Assembly: GCA_949751835.1 (NCBI GenBank)
Contig: CATKHK010000021.1
Coordinates: forward strand, 248,001 to 312,000
DNA: 64,000 nt
Direction: 5' to 3'
Origin: Blepharisma japonicum
Taxonomy: Eukaryota > Ciliophora > Heterotrichea > Heterotrichida > Blepharismidae
The notes beneath the pieces were generated by a model. It worked only from the letters and a program-made list of their open reading frames with translations. It ran no database searches and had not been told where the DNA came from. The position numbers were made by a program, and so were the translations under genes. Positions 35,784 through 45,690 of the stretch are shown piece by piece. The first letter of the stretch is position 1. Each line of letters starts with the position of its first letter.

Positions 35784-37336
35784 ATGAAAAAATCAAAGAA
35801 GAGGTATCACACTTTATCTGAAGTATGGGAAATAGTCGACAAATTAGAACATAAAACGCAGCGTCTTCCTGAATTGCTTGGATTTCGCAGTATTGATATA
35901 GGCAAGGGCTATAAAAAGCTGATTACCTTATGCAACTCTTTAAGCATTATTTTCCTTCAATATAACTTACAATCTGATGCTCTAAAGATGCTTCGAAAAG
36001 CATCAGACGCTGATAATGGCCTTCAACGATTTGGAATAGAGTCAGATAAATGCTGGCAAGGCTCATTGATTACTTATACCGCTTTGGCTCTATTTTTCCA
36101 TAAGTAATTTTTCTATAGAGGGTTGGACACTACCAGGAATCACTCAAACTTTTATTCCAAGCTCAAAATTCTATCATAAAATTAAAAGAATCTGGAGGAA
36201 TCTTGGCTCCAGATGTCGGAATTTCTGTTAACATGCTAACATTTGTTGCTTTATGGAAAATTAAAAGATTTAAGGAGGCTACAGGATATTTAGAATCTGC
36301 AGGTCAAATTTTAAATTCAATCATAAGAAAAGAAAAAGTGTCAAAAATGTCAACTCTTAGTACTCAGAACTTATATGGATTGATTTTAATGGGCCTCGCT
36401 GGGCTTAAAGCAGCTGCAGAAAATAATATCCCGCAAGCTATTCAACTCTGCATTGATGGTGTTGAGCAGCTTGAGGAAACAGTAGTTGTTAAATCTTTAT
36501 TAGAGAAATTGTTAAAATTTCTATCAAAATCACATGAAATCGATTTAAATGTCAGACAAATTGCATTTAATTTTACAGCAATGAGCCTGAAAGAAAATGG
36601 TGAAGACTGATTAATTACAAAAGAGTTTGAAAAAATATTATTTCTTACAACGTTTTTACCTCTGATTGCTCCTAATACACCTATGATTAAAGAATCAGAG
36701 TTGACTGAAGAAAAGCCGCAAGAAGAAACAGAGGAAAGTGCAGAACTAAGCTCCCAAGAGCAGCTAGATGAAGTTCCTCAAAATGATGAGCAAAAACCTT
36801 ATCTTCAGCTGATAAAAAATGCAATTAATAAGAAAAACTTCAATTTTGATGGAAATGCAATTTCAAGATCCTCCAGAAGAAATGTCCAAAGCACCCCTAA
36901 AAGACGACTAAGTTCTCCCAAACATTGATGGGAAAGCAAAAAAATTCTGCAAAATATGCTAAGTGATACATCAAACACTCAAATTGAAATTCCAAAAATA
37001 GCAGCACCTAGATATAGAAGCGAGCCACGAACAAGAGATCCTAAATTTATACCAAAACCTCCATCTTCAATAACAAGCATGAGATCTAACCGTCTGATGC
37101 CGATGGCTACAAATCTAAACTCTCCAAATCTGTCTCAATATAAATCAAATATTATGAACCCAAAAGATCATAGAGAGCTAATAATGCTTGAATTTAACCC
37201 TACCCTAGATCCTTCAGGTAAGCATCTCCCAGTTGAATTAGTGCCTATGACAAATTATTCAAAAATGAATTCCAAAGATTCGAGACTTCGATCTACAAGT
37301 CTGTTTGGTGAAGAAAATACTAATATTTGTGATTAA
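35784..37336 (+). CDS. TPR-like helical-repeat protein with disordered C-terminus
   Basis: 511 residues after removal of a 17-nt intron at 36104-36120 (GTAATTTTTCTATAGAG), the only intron length that joins ALALFFHK to VGHYQESLKLLFQAQNS. Residues 40-270 are paired helices resembling tetratricopeptide repeats (LSIIFLQYNLQSDALKMLRKA; then the spliced VGHYQESLKLLFQAQ; then RFKEATGYLESAGQIL). After residue 290 the chain is acidic, then basic and Ser/Pro-rich (SRSSRRNVQSTPKRRLSSPK), like a phosphorylated tail. TPR proteins are scaffolds; no specific partner is evident. Three TGA codons are Trp. The stop is only 10 bp from that of the convergent cyclophilin gene. Confidence 0.78.
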
Positions 37337-37346
37337 TTTTTTACTA

Positions 37347-38147
37347 CTAATAGGCCATCATATCTGCTATTAAATTGGAAATGACATCTCTAAATTTTCG
37401 CTGTTCTTCTAATTCTTCTCTTGTACTTTCAATTTCTTTGACAATTGCTTCTCTTCTACTCATTAATGTGTTAAGATCTGCAGCTTCTAGCTTGCTCTGA
37501 AAATGGTCCTTGTGAAGCCTCTGTTTATTTTCGTCTGGCAAAGAGTTCAAGTAATTTCCGCTCGATAAGATAGAACACATCACTAAGGGTCTTTGATTTT
37601 TGCAAGGCACTTGTGAAATTGCTTTAATTACATCAAAGCCTTCCACAACTCTTCCAAAAGCTACTAATCTCCCATTTAAATGTGTCATTGGTCTTAAAGT
37701 GATATAGAAAACACTTCCATTCTTATGTTTTCCACTGTTGCTCATTCCTATTACTCCAGGCTTGTCATGCAAGTATGAGTAGTTTTCATCTGAAAAATAA
37801 GTCCCATATATTGATGAGTTTGCTTTAGTTCCATCAGATAAGTTAAGAAATCCGCCCTCTATATAACCGTTTGGCACAATTCGGTGAAATAAGCTGCCTC
37901 TATAGCTGAGATCTTTATAGGAATTTGCTATTTGCCAGAAATTTTCACAGGTCCTTGGGCATGATGCATAGTCAAGCTCAATCACCACTTTTTGTTCAGG
38001 TGAATCACCTATTCGAACTTGCCAGTGCACGTATTTTTTGCGCTCTTTCGTTGCTATAGATCCTTCTAATAATAAGCGATCAGTTGATGCTGCATCACTG
38101 CTTTGTCGATTTGCGTCTGAGTCAGAGTTTTCTTTTCGATTATCCAT
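37347..38147 (-). CDS. cyclophilin-type peptidyl-prolyl isomerase, divergent, with C-terminal coiled coil
   Basis: 266 residues, one exon. Residues 38-200 are a cyclophilin domain (VVIELDYASCPRTCENFWQIA, FHRIVPNGYIEGGF, GVIGMSNSGKHKNGSVFYITL, HLNGRLVAFGRVVEG). The catalytic Arg and neighbouring His of FHR are kept. The usual Gln of the QGGD segment is Glu here, and the cyclosporin-contact Trp of the WLDG segment is His (THLNG), so catalysis and drug binding may be weakened. The N-terminal 35 residues are Ser/Asp-rich and the last 45 form a coiled coil (REAIVKEIESTREELEEQRK), unusual for small cyclophilins and pointing to a scaffolded protein. Confidence 0.87.
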   Translation of the reverse strand: MDNRKENSDSDANRQSSDAASTDRLLLEGSIATKERKKYVHWQVRIGDSPEQKVVIELDYASCPRTCENFWQIANSYKDLSYRGSLFHRIVPNGYIEGGFLNLSDGTKANSSIYGTYFSDENYSYLHDKPGVIGMSNSGKHKNGSVFYITLRPMTHLNGRLVAFGRVVEGFDVIKAISQVPCKNQRPLVMCSILSSGNYLNSLPDENKQRLHKDHFQSKLEAADLNTLMSRREAIVKEIESTREELEEQRKFRDVISNLIADMMAY

Positions 38148-38387
38148 TCTTAAAATAATAATTTTAGATTAACAGTTATAGCTTGCATTTTTAGCTTTTT
38201 TAAAAATATTAATTAAAAAAATTAGTCAAGAGCATTTCTAAATAAAAGCCAAATTATCAAAATTGGAATTATTTTGGTAATTTAAATGAAAATCACTCAT
38301 CATATAATATCTCTACTTTTATTTATTGAAATCTTTTTGGGTATTTTTTGATTTTTAATAATGAAATTAACTATAAATTAATAATAA

Positions 38388-39323
38388 ATGTTGAACATTG
38401 TAGAGTGGCTCAGCTTTATCATTGGCTTTTGGACACTGATTAAAATCATTCTTGATCTTTATTACACTTTGAAAACTTTCTTTGCTAAAGCTGATTTCTC
38501 TTTATATGGCCGTGGCAGCTGGGCTTTAGTTACAGGGGCATCTGATGGAATTGGACTCGGATTTTCCCAATTTTTAGGCTCTCAAGGATTTAATATTATT
38601 CTTGTCGGAAGAAATTCAGAGAAACTAAAGAAAGTAGCTCAGTCTCTAGAAGAAAAGTTTCCAATTAAAACAAGATGCATTATCAAAGATTTTTCTTTAT
38701 CAGCCAAAGATCCAAAGACTTTCTTTAAAGATATTAAAGATCAGACACGCGATTTAGACGTCAGCATTCTAGTAAACAACATTGGATATGGGCCTGGGCT
38801 TGAGTTGTTTAGCTTTTTACCTTCTGAAGTACTTTTGAATGTTAAAGCATTGAACCTATGACACATTGCATTTCTCTCAAGACTCTACATGCCAGATTTA
38901 GTTTCAAGAAAGCAAAAAAGTGCAATTATTAATTTGAGCTCGATAATGTCTGTATTACCATTTCCAAGAGCTTCAATTTATTGCGCAGTGAAAAGTTTTG
39001 TTCACTTATTTTCTCTAATTACTGCAGAAGAGGTAAAATACCTGGCAAAAAGGAATAATACTTCAATTGATGTGCTGAGTTTAAGACCTGGATATGTTGA
39101 TACGCCATTAGTTCAAAAAAGAAAAGTAAAGCCTCTTGTTATAAGCGTTAATCAATGTGTCGAATCTGCTTGCAATTCTCTTGGAGATGTAAATTATACA
39201 TGTGGCCATTGGAAACATCAGCTATTTTATTTATATTGAAATGCTTTTAAATCTTATTTAGCTCCATCGTCTGGAAAATTAGCTAGAAAGACGCTGGAGT
39301 CTGCTCTTGAAACTAATAAGTAA
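38388..39323 (+). CDS. membrane-anchored short-chain dehydrogenase (17-beta-HSD12/KAR-like), array copy 1
   Basis: 311 residues with TGA as Trp at 38859 and 39237. An N-terminal hydrophobic segment (FIIGFWTLIKIILDLYYTL) anchors it, probably in the ER. Then come WALVTGASDGIGLGF (cofactor site), NNIGYGPG, the catalytic Ser in INLSSIMS, and YCAVK (Tyr-x3-Lys). The order and spacing match 17-beta-HSD type 12 / 3-oxoacyl-CoA reductases of very-long-chain fatty-acid elongation; steroid activity is possible in relatives. It is the first of a same-strand array of four intact genes and one pseudogene (38388-44674). Confidence 0.88.
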
Positions 39324-39648
39324 TTCTCAGTCTTTTATATAGAATATTGAAAATTTATATATGGGAAAATATATCTCCAGCAAAACTTATTGTTCAATAA
39401 TTTCTTGTAATTTCAGATTAACGGTTATCACTTGCATTTTAGAATTTTTTAAAAGTATTAGTTTAAACTTTTAGTCATGGGCTTTGCTAAAGATATGCCA
39501 GATCAAAAAAATGAATTGGTTTTGATCTTTTAAGCTAAAATACTAATCATATAATATCATTAATTATTATTATTATAATTAAGACTTCTTGGATTATAAA
39601 TTTTTATTATTTGATAAATGTAATATGACTATACATTTTAATAATAAA

Positions 39649-40584
39649 ATGTTGAACTTTGTAGAGTGGCTCAGCTTTATCATTGGCTTTTGGACACTGA
39701 TTAAAATCATTCTTGATCTTTATTACACTTTAAAAACTTTCTTTGCTAAAGCTGATTTCTCTTTATATGGCCGTGGCAGCTGGGCTTTAGTTACAGGGGC
39801 ATCTGATGGAATTGGGCTCGGATTTTCCGAGTTTTTAGGCTCTCAAGGATTTAATATTATTCTTGTCGGAAGAAATCCAGAGAAACTAAAGAAAGTAGCT
39901 CAATCCCTAGAAGAAAAGTTTCCAATTAAAACAAGATGCATTATCAAAGACTTTTCTCTTTCAGCCAAAGATCCACAGACTTTTTTTAAAGATATTAAAG
40001 ATCAAACACGAGATTTAGACGTCAGCATTCTAGTCAATAATATTGGATATGGGCCTGGACCTAAGGTATTTACCTTATTGCCTTCTGAAGAACTTGTGAA
40101 TGTCAATGCATTGAACCTATGGCCAATTGCATTTCTCTCAAGACTCTATATGCCTGATTTAGTTTCAAGGAAGCAAAAAAGCGCAATTATTAATTTGAGC
40201 TCAATAATTTCCGTATTACCATTTCCAAGGTCGGCGATTTATTGCTCAGGAAAAAGCTTTGATCACTGGTTTTCACTAATTACTGCAGAAGAGGCAAAAT
40301 ATTTGGCAAAAGCCAATAATACTTCAATTGATGTGATGAGTTTGAGACCAGCATATGTTGAAACACCATTAACTCAAAAAATAAAAGTAAAGCCTCTTCT
40401 TATAAGTGTCAATCAGTGCGTCGAATCTGCTAGCAGCTCTCTTGGTGCTGTAAACTATACAAGTGGCCACTGGAAACATCAGCTATTTTATTTATTTGGA
40501 AACGCTTTTAAACCTTTATTGACTCCATTCTTTGGAAAATTAGCGAGAAAGATGCTGGAGTCTGCTCTTAAGACTAATAAGTAA
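39649..40584 (+). CDS. membrane-anchored short-chain dehydrogenase, array copy 2
   Basis: 311 residues, exactly the length of copy 1 when started at MLNFVEWLSF (39649); upstream in-frame codons are not conserved with copy 1. It is nearly identical to copy 1 over the first 150 residues and more diverged later. The cofactor motif TGASDGIG, NNIGYGPG, INLSSIIS and YCSGK are all kept. Unlike copy 1 it has TGG where copy 1 has TGA (NLWPIAFLS), showing the two codons are interchangeable here. Homology continues about 230 bp upstream of both starts, so the duplicated unit was roughly 1.26 kb. Confidence 0.88.
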   Translation: MLNFVEWLSFIIGFWTLIKIILDLYYTLKTFFAKADFSLYGRGSWALVTGASDGIGLGFSEFLGSQGFNIILVGRNPEKLKKVAQSLEEKFPIKTRCIIKDFSLSAKDPQTFFKDIKDQTRDLDVSILVNNIGYGPGPKVFTLLPSEELVNVNALNLWPIAFLSRLYMPDLVSRKQKSAIINLSSIISVLPFPRSAIYCSGKSFDHWFSLITAEEAKYLAKANNTSIDVMSLRPAYVETPLTQKIKVKPLLISVNQCVESASSSLGAVNYTSGHWKHQLFYLFGNAFKPLLTPFFGKLARKMLESALKTNK

Positions 40585-40780
40585 CTACATTCTTTTATAT
40601 ATAATATTAATAATAAATTTTAAATTTTATATATAATCGAAGCGAGGCTTATGTAGATTATTTCTAATAATTTCTTGTATAAATGTATATGCTAATTTTA
40701 TTAATTAGTTGATATATAAGATATTATAATTAATATAATGAGTAGAAATATTTAAATTATGTATTTCCAGTATTAAAAAA

Positions 40781-41716
40781 ATGGATAGCTTGATAGAATG
40801 ACTATTCTTCATCATTGGCATATTGATGATTATTAAAGTTTTGCTTAATATTTGTCATTCATTGAAGATTTTATTTGCAAAACGAGATTTCTCAGAATAT
40901 GGCCATAATAGTTGAGCTTTAGTCACAGGTGCTTCAGATGGACTGGGCTTAGCAATTTCTGAGTTTTTAGGCTCTCAGGGATTTAATATCATCCTTATTG
41001 GGAGGAATCAAGAAAAATTAATGAAAGTATCTGGCCAACTGAAAGAAAAATATCCCATACTAGTTCGAATTGTCATTAAAGATTTTTCACTTTCCTCAAG
41101 AAACCCTAAAAAATTTTTTCTTGATATTAAAGAACAAACGAAAGATTTAGATGTCAGCATTTTAGTCAATAATGTTGGATCCGGTGCTGGCGCTAACTGA
41201 TTTGCATCGTTAGCTGAGGAAAGAATTATATGAGCAAACTCTATAAATCTATGGCCTGCTGTTTTCCTTACAAAACTTTATTTACCGGATATGGTTTTAC
41301 GTAAAAACAGAAGCGCAATCATAAATATATCTTCAGCTTTAGCGCTAGAAAACCTCCCAAAATGCTCAGTTTACTGTTCCAGCAAAAGTTTTATGCATTC
41401 ATTTTCCATGATTGTCGCTGAAGAAGCAAAATATTTATGCCCCAAAAATAAAGGAAAGCTAGATGTAATGAGTGTTTTGCCTTCCTGTATAGATACTCAA
41501 ATGATGAAGATGAAAGATATTAAGCCTTTGCTTGTAAATCCATCTGATTGTGCATTTTGAATATGCAAATCTTTAGGAAGTATTAACTACACTGGTGGGC
41601 ATTGGAAGCATGAATATTTTTATTTACTTTGGACGCTTTTTGGCAGTTTATCTTTTCAGCTCATCAATTATTTTACAAACATTGCAAAAATAAAATTATT
41701 TACTAAATTTTCTTAA
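40781..41716 (+). CDS. membrane-anchored short-chain dehydrogenase, array copy 3
   Basis: 311 residues once five TGA codons are read as Trp; under the standard code only scraps are seen. The start MDSLIEWLFFIIGILMII is the same anchor as the other copies. Motifs are TGASDGLGLAISEFL, NNVGSGAG, INISSALAL and YCSSK, so the catalytic Ser, Tyr and Lys are present. It is closer to copy 4 (43763-44674) than to copies 1 and 2. Directly downstream lies a broken duplicate of the 3' end of the gene that follows copy 4, showing that copy 3 and that scrap were duplicated together. Confidence 0.86.
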
Positions 41717-41746
41717 GGAATAGTGTTTAATTATGATAAATTTGTT

Positions 41747-41998
41747 AATTTATTATTCTGTTCCTGATGATAATTTCAAAAAGCTGAAATTAAGCTGCCT
41801 TCTGCTCCTGTCAATTTCATATTGCTACAAGCATTGCAAGTTTTCATCCAGAGTAATATTTTTCAAATTACCTTTTTGTTGAGTATTCAAGTGCCCTTAT
41901 TTAAGCATTCTTGAAATGAATTTCTATCAGCATTCGGATTTGGGCCACACATAGTAAGTCAATAATTCAGGTCTGCTTTCACCCCACTGCTCTGAGCT
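41747..41998 (-). pseudogene. broken 3'-end copy of the coiled-coil gene at 44724-45437
   Basis: About 250 bp strongly resemble 44724-44985, the last third of the intact minus-strand gene, including the region of FHVWPKSR-type and NLKNLILDENPK-type codons. Small insertions and deletions and a changed stop region break the frame, and homology ends abruptly near 41998. It has no start. It follows SDR copy 3 exactly as the intact gene follows SDR copy 4. Confidence 0.8.
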
Positions 41999-42625
41999 GT
42001 ATTTTTATAACCACATTTACTTTACATTTCTATAAAAATGATGCTTTTTTATGTTCGTTTAATGCAATTTGATATTTTATAATTAATACATAAGTATACT
42101 GTTATGAAGTTTAATAAATAAGATTTGAGTTAAAAAATAGCTTTAAAATTGCATCTAATTCTCTTTTGTGCATATAAAAATGTTTATATATATCTCTAAG
42201 TTAGGCAAGATGTAGTTATTTAAACTTGGCCTCAAAAAAAATTTCTTTTTTAAGTAGTTCAATATTAATGATATAGATAAATAAAATGTGCAGAAACACC
42301 AGTTTTGATAGATTTTTACTATACTTTAAAAACCTTCTTCGCTAAAGTTTTTCTCTTTATATGGCTGTGGCAGCTGGGCTTTAATTATAGGGGCATCTGA
42401 TGGGAATGGATTCGGTTTTTCCGAATTTTTAGCATCTCAAGGGGTTAATATCATTCTTGTAGCAAGAAATTCAGAGACTAAAGAAAGTAGCTCAGTCCCT
42501 AGAAGAAATATTTCCAATTAAAATAAGATACATTGCCAAAAACTGTTCTCTTTCAGCCAAAGATCCGCAGAATTTCTTTAAAGATATTAAAGATCAGACG
42601 CATGATTTAGCAATAAGTTTGCTAT

Positions 42626-43231
42626 TTAGAATAATATATTATATTATGAGAGGAATTCACGGCTATTATTAGCTTTTTGAGTCCAATAATCCACAAAATT
42701 TTTTTTAAGTTTCTTCATCATACTTTTTCTCAAATTTTACCATCATCATCAAACTCATTATCAATAAAATCATCAAAGATATCATCCATATACCCATATC
42801 AACATAATAATCAAAACTTCATCCAAAATTTTCTTCAATGTCAACTACTACGTGTTCAAACCATCCAAGTTGAGCAGTTTCTCAATTCTGTGCATTTTAG
42901 GAAATGCCATTAAAAATCACTACTTTTATCTGATCTCAAATAGAAATCATATTGATTACTAGACAATTTTAATTGTTACTTTAAAAATCTATATTATCTA
43001 TTTGAATTGTTGGATCCTTCAGCATGTCGGGACATTTTCCCACATGTCAGATCCAAATTTCACATGTGGAGTCACTGAAGCTTGGAGACTTCACATGTAG
43101 GAATTTAGATTTAACATTTGTAAAAATGTATTGAAGTGTAGGCATAAGTTCTTTATTAAAATATAGTTAATAAATAATGAGTCTTACTATTTACAATTTT
43201 AATTGACTATTTCTGTTAGATAAGATTTGTG
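42626..43231. other. ~600-bp insertion inside the SDR pseudogene
   Basis: Unrelated to any other SDR copy. On the minus strand part of it (about 42650-42910) is open in more than one frame with acidic, Trp-rich text when TGA is Trp, and looks like worn coding sequence of unknown origin. The right part (43012-43100) is crowded with ACATG/CATGT palindromes, including a hairpin. No terminal inverted repeat or clear target-site duplication was seen at its edges, so a mobile element is possible but not shown. Confidence 0.5.
43012..43054. repeat. imperfect inverted repeat (hairpin) and ACATGT cluster
   Basis: GGATC..CATGTCGGG is mirrored by CCCACATG..GATCC across a 7-nt loop, giving a stem of about 13 pairs with two bulges. 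Two further CACATGT copies follow at 43061-43067 and 43092-43098. This is the most structured piece of the insertion within the SDR pseudogene. Confidence 0.6.
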
Positions 43232-43762
43232 CTTGACAAAACCTTTGCCTATAGCATTTCTCACAAAACTCTACATGCCTGATTTAGTTTGAAAGAAGCA
43301 AAAAAGCTCAGTTATTAATTTGAGCTCAATAAGTTCGATAGGTCGCCGCTTTATTGCGGAGGGAAAAGCTTTGATCACTGATTATCTCTAGTTACTGCAG
43401 AAGAAGCAAAATATTTGGCAAAAGCCAATAATACTTCAATTGATATACTGAGTTTGAAACCTGCACATGTTGATACGCCATTAATTAGAAAATCTAAAGT
43501 AAGGCCTCTTCTTATAATGGCCAATCAATGCGCAGAGTCTGCTTGCAACTCTCTTGGAGCTGTAAACTATATAATGACTATTGAAAACATCAGCTATTTT
43601 ATTTATTTGGAAACTCTTGCAAATCTTTGAGACTCCATTATTTGGAAAATTAGCCAGAAAGTTGCTGGAGACTGCCCTTAATACTAATAAGTAATTAGAA
43701 GTCTATAAATTTAATATAATAAACAAAGTAATTTTAAATTCTCCATTTAGAACTATTAAAAA

Positions 43763-44674
43763 ATGGTTGGCTTGATAGAATGACTGCTCTTCACCATTGG
43801 CATCTGGATGATAACTAAAGTTTTGCTTAATATTTATCATTTCTTGAAAATTTTATTAGCAAAACCAGACTTCTCAGAATATGGCAATGATAGTTGGGCT
43901 TTGGTCACAGGCGCTTCAGATGGGCTGGGATTAGCAATTTCCGAATTTTTAGCTTCTCAGGGATTTAATATAATACTTATTGGAAGAAACCAAGAAAAAT
44001 TAATTCAAGTATCTACTCAGCTAAAAGAAAAATATCCTGTACAAATTCGAAACATCATCAAAGATTTTTCTGATTCCTCAAAAAATCCTCAAAAATTTTT
44101 CCTAGATATTAAAGAACAAACGAAAGATTTAGATGTCAGCATTTTAGTCAATAATGTTGGGTGCAGTTTTGGCTATAACTGATTTGGATCGTTAATTGAA
44201 GAAAAACTTGTATCAGCAAGTTCTATAAATCTATGACCAGCTATTTTCCTTACAAAGCTTTATTTACCGGATATGGCTTTACGTAAAAACAGAAGCGCAA
44301 TCATAAATATAAATTCAGCCTTAGCGCTAGAATATTTCCCAAGGTGCTCTGTCTACAGTTCCTGCAAAAGTTTGATTCACTTATTTTCCATGATTGTCGC
44401 TGAAGAAGCAAAATATTTGCATAAAAATAATGAAGGAAAGCTAGATATAATGAGCGTTTTGCCGTCTTGTATAGATACTCAAATGATAAAGATGAGAAGT
44501 GTTAAGCCTTTGCTTGCAAATCCATCTGATTGTGCATTTTGGATATGTAAATCGATAGGAAGCGTTGGCTATACTGGTGGGCATTGGAAGCATGAGTATT
44601 TTTGTTTACTTTGGACGTTTTTTGGTAATTTTTCTTTTAAGATCACCGAATATTGCTCAAAAATAAGATATTAA
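43763..44674 (+). CDS. membrane-anchored short-chain dehydrogenase, array copy 4
   Basis: 303 residues with TGA as Trp at 43781, 44180 and 44234. N-terminal anchor MVGLIEWLLFTIGIWMI, cofactor motif TGASDGLGLAISEFL, NNVGCSFG, catalytic Ser in ININSALAL (one of the usual two serines is Asn) and YSSCK. The C-terminus is shorter than in copies 1-3. It is closest to copy 3. The 3' end is 49 bp from the stop of the convergent coiled-coil gene. Confidence 0.86.
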
Positions 44675-44723
44675 CTCATTTTCTTAAAGAATAGGATTTA
44701 ATTATATTAAATTTGTTTATTTA

Positions 44724-45437
44724 TTATGCTGCTCCAGATGATAATTTCAAAAAGCTCGAATAAAGCTGCCTTCTGTCCCCATCCATTTCATATTGTTGCA
44801 AGCATTGCAATAATTTTGGATTTTCATCCAGAATTAAGTTTTTCAAATTACCCCTTTGTTGGGTATTCAAGAGCCCTTCTTTCAGCATTCTTGAAACAAT
44901 TGCAAGCAGCATTCTGGATTTGGGCCACACATGATAAGTCAATAATTCAGATCTGCTGTCACCTCGTTGCTCTGGAGGTTGGACTTCTCTTCCAGTTTCT
45001 CTATATCTTTCTTCAAGCATTTGCAGTCTCATTTGAAGCTCCTTTATTTGTTCTTTGGTTTCTTCTAAATTTTCTTCAAGCATTCCGATTCTTACATCTT
45101 TAAAATCTAATTCTTCATCAGTTGGAGTAAGTAAAATTTTGATTGGAGAGCATCTCAGTAATAGTCCACCTTCTACAAGTTTTAGGCTTGCTTGCTGGGT
45201 TTTCATCATCTCCAAGACTGTCTCAACATCACACATTTCGTCTGTCATAAATCCACGGTATACTGTTTGGGATCCTAATAACACTGCAGCTATATCAAGC
45301 TGTTGGGGCTCACCCGTTATGAGCTCAGCTGTGAGTCGCACTTTTTCACCTTCTACGTAGTAAGTTCCATGCATCATGTATTCGTTGTTTATAAATAATC
45401 CAGCACTTAGAAGTTTGTTTCTTCTTTCCATATCCAT
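44724..45437 (-). CDS. protein of unknown function with central coiled coil
   Basis: 237 residues, one exon with no TGA. Residues 1-115 look globular and beta-rich (MMHGTYYVEGEKVRLTAELI, LLLRCSPIKILLTPTDEE). Residues 118-150 are a coiled coil (LEENLEETKEQIKELQMRL). The C-terminal 70 residues are a helical domain with RGNLKNLILDENPKLLQCL. I do not recognise a family. The gene flanks the SDR array, and a piece of its 3' end was copied into the array (41747-41998). A start at the second Met (residue 3) is equally possible. Confidence 0.75.
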   Translation of the reverse strand: MDMERRNKLLSAGLFINNEYMMHGTYYVEGEKVRLTAELITGEPQQLDIAAVLLGSQTVYRGFMTDEMCDVETVLEMMKTQQASLKLVEGGLLLRCSPIKILLTPTDEELDFKDVRIGMLEENLEETKEQIKELQMRLQMLEERYRETGREVQPPEQRGDSRSELLTYHVWPKSRMLLAIVSRMLKEGLLNTQQRGNLKNLILDENPKLLQCLQQYEMDGDRRQLYSSFLKLSSGAA

Positions 45438-45690
45438 AATGGATTTATTTTAAGTATAAATTATATGATATTTTAACAGTCTATTGATTAGCTGCTTGAA
45501 CTATTAAATCAATAGTAATTATAATCTGCTAAAGTCAGCAATTATTAATTAATTATAATATTTTATGACATTTAAGCCCTTTAAATTATAGATAACTACT
45601 CCTAAATAAATTAAAACATCTAGCACTAGTATCGATTATTGAAAATGTACTCGCAGTTTTTGAATTTATTGCAGTAATTAATATAAACAT

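Larger units (their letters stand above)
42310..43694 (+). pseudogene. interrupted and decayed SDR gene of the array
   Basis: Two pieces of an SDR gene of the copy 1/2 type remain. The 5' piece (42310-42625) covers the end of the anchor, the cofactor site (reading GASDGNGFGFSEFL) and up to the DQTHDLA region, with small deletions that change frame. The 3' piece (43232-43694) covers the NL-IAFL region to the end, including KYLAKANNTSIDILSLKP and the final TNK stop, with the catalytic Tyr region damaged. About 95 bp of SDR sequence between the pieces (NNIGYG and following) is missing and replaced by about 600 bp of unrelated DNA. It is not translatable as one protein. Confidence 0.85.

Noticed and set aside
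42677-42913. 78-codon plus-strand frame rich in Ile, Ser and Asn
   Set aside because: Low-complexity shadow of the worn minus-strand text within the insertion.
42626-43231. DNA transposon insertion
   Set aside because: No transposase match, terminal inverted repeats or target-site duplication could be identified; kept only as an open question.
38388-44674. SDR copies 3 and 4 as pseudogenes because of internal TGA
   Set aside because: All internal TGA codons fall at Trp positions shared with TGG in other copies; length and catalytic residues are intact.
44726-45360. Two plus-strand frames over 44726-45360
   Set aside because: They lie wholly inside the coherent minus-strand coiled-coil gene and read as its complement.
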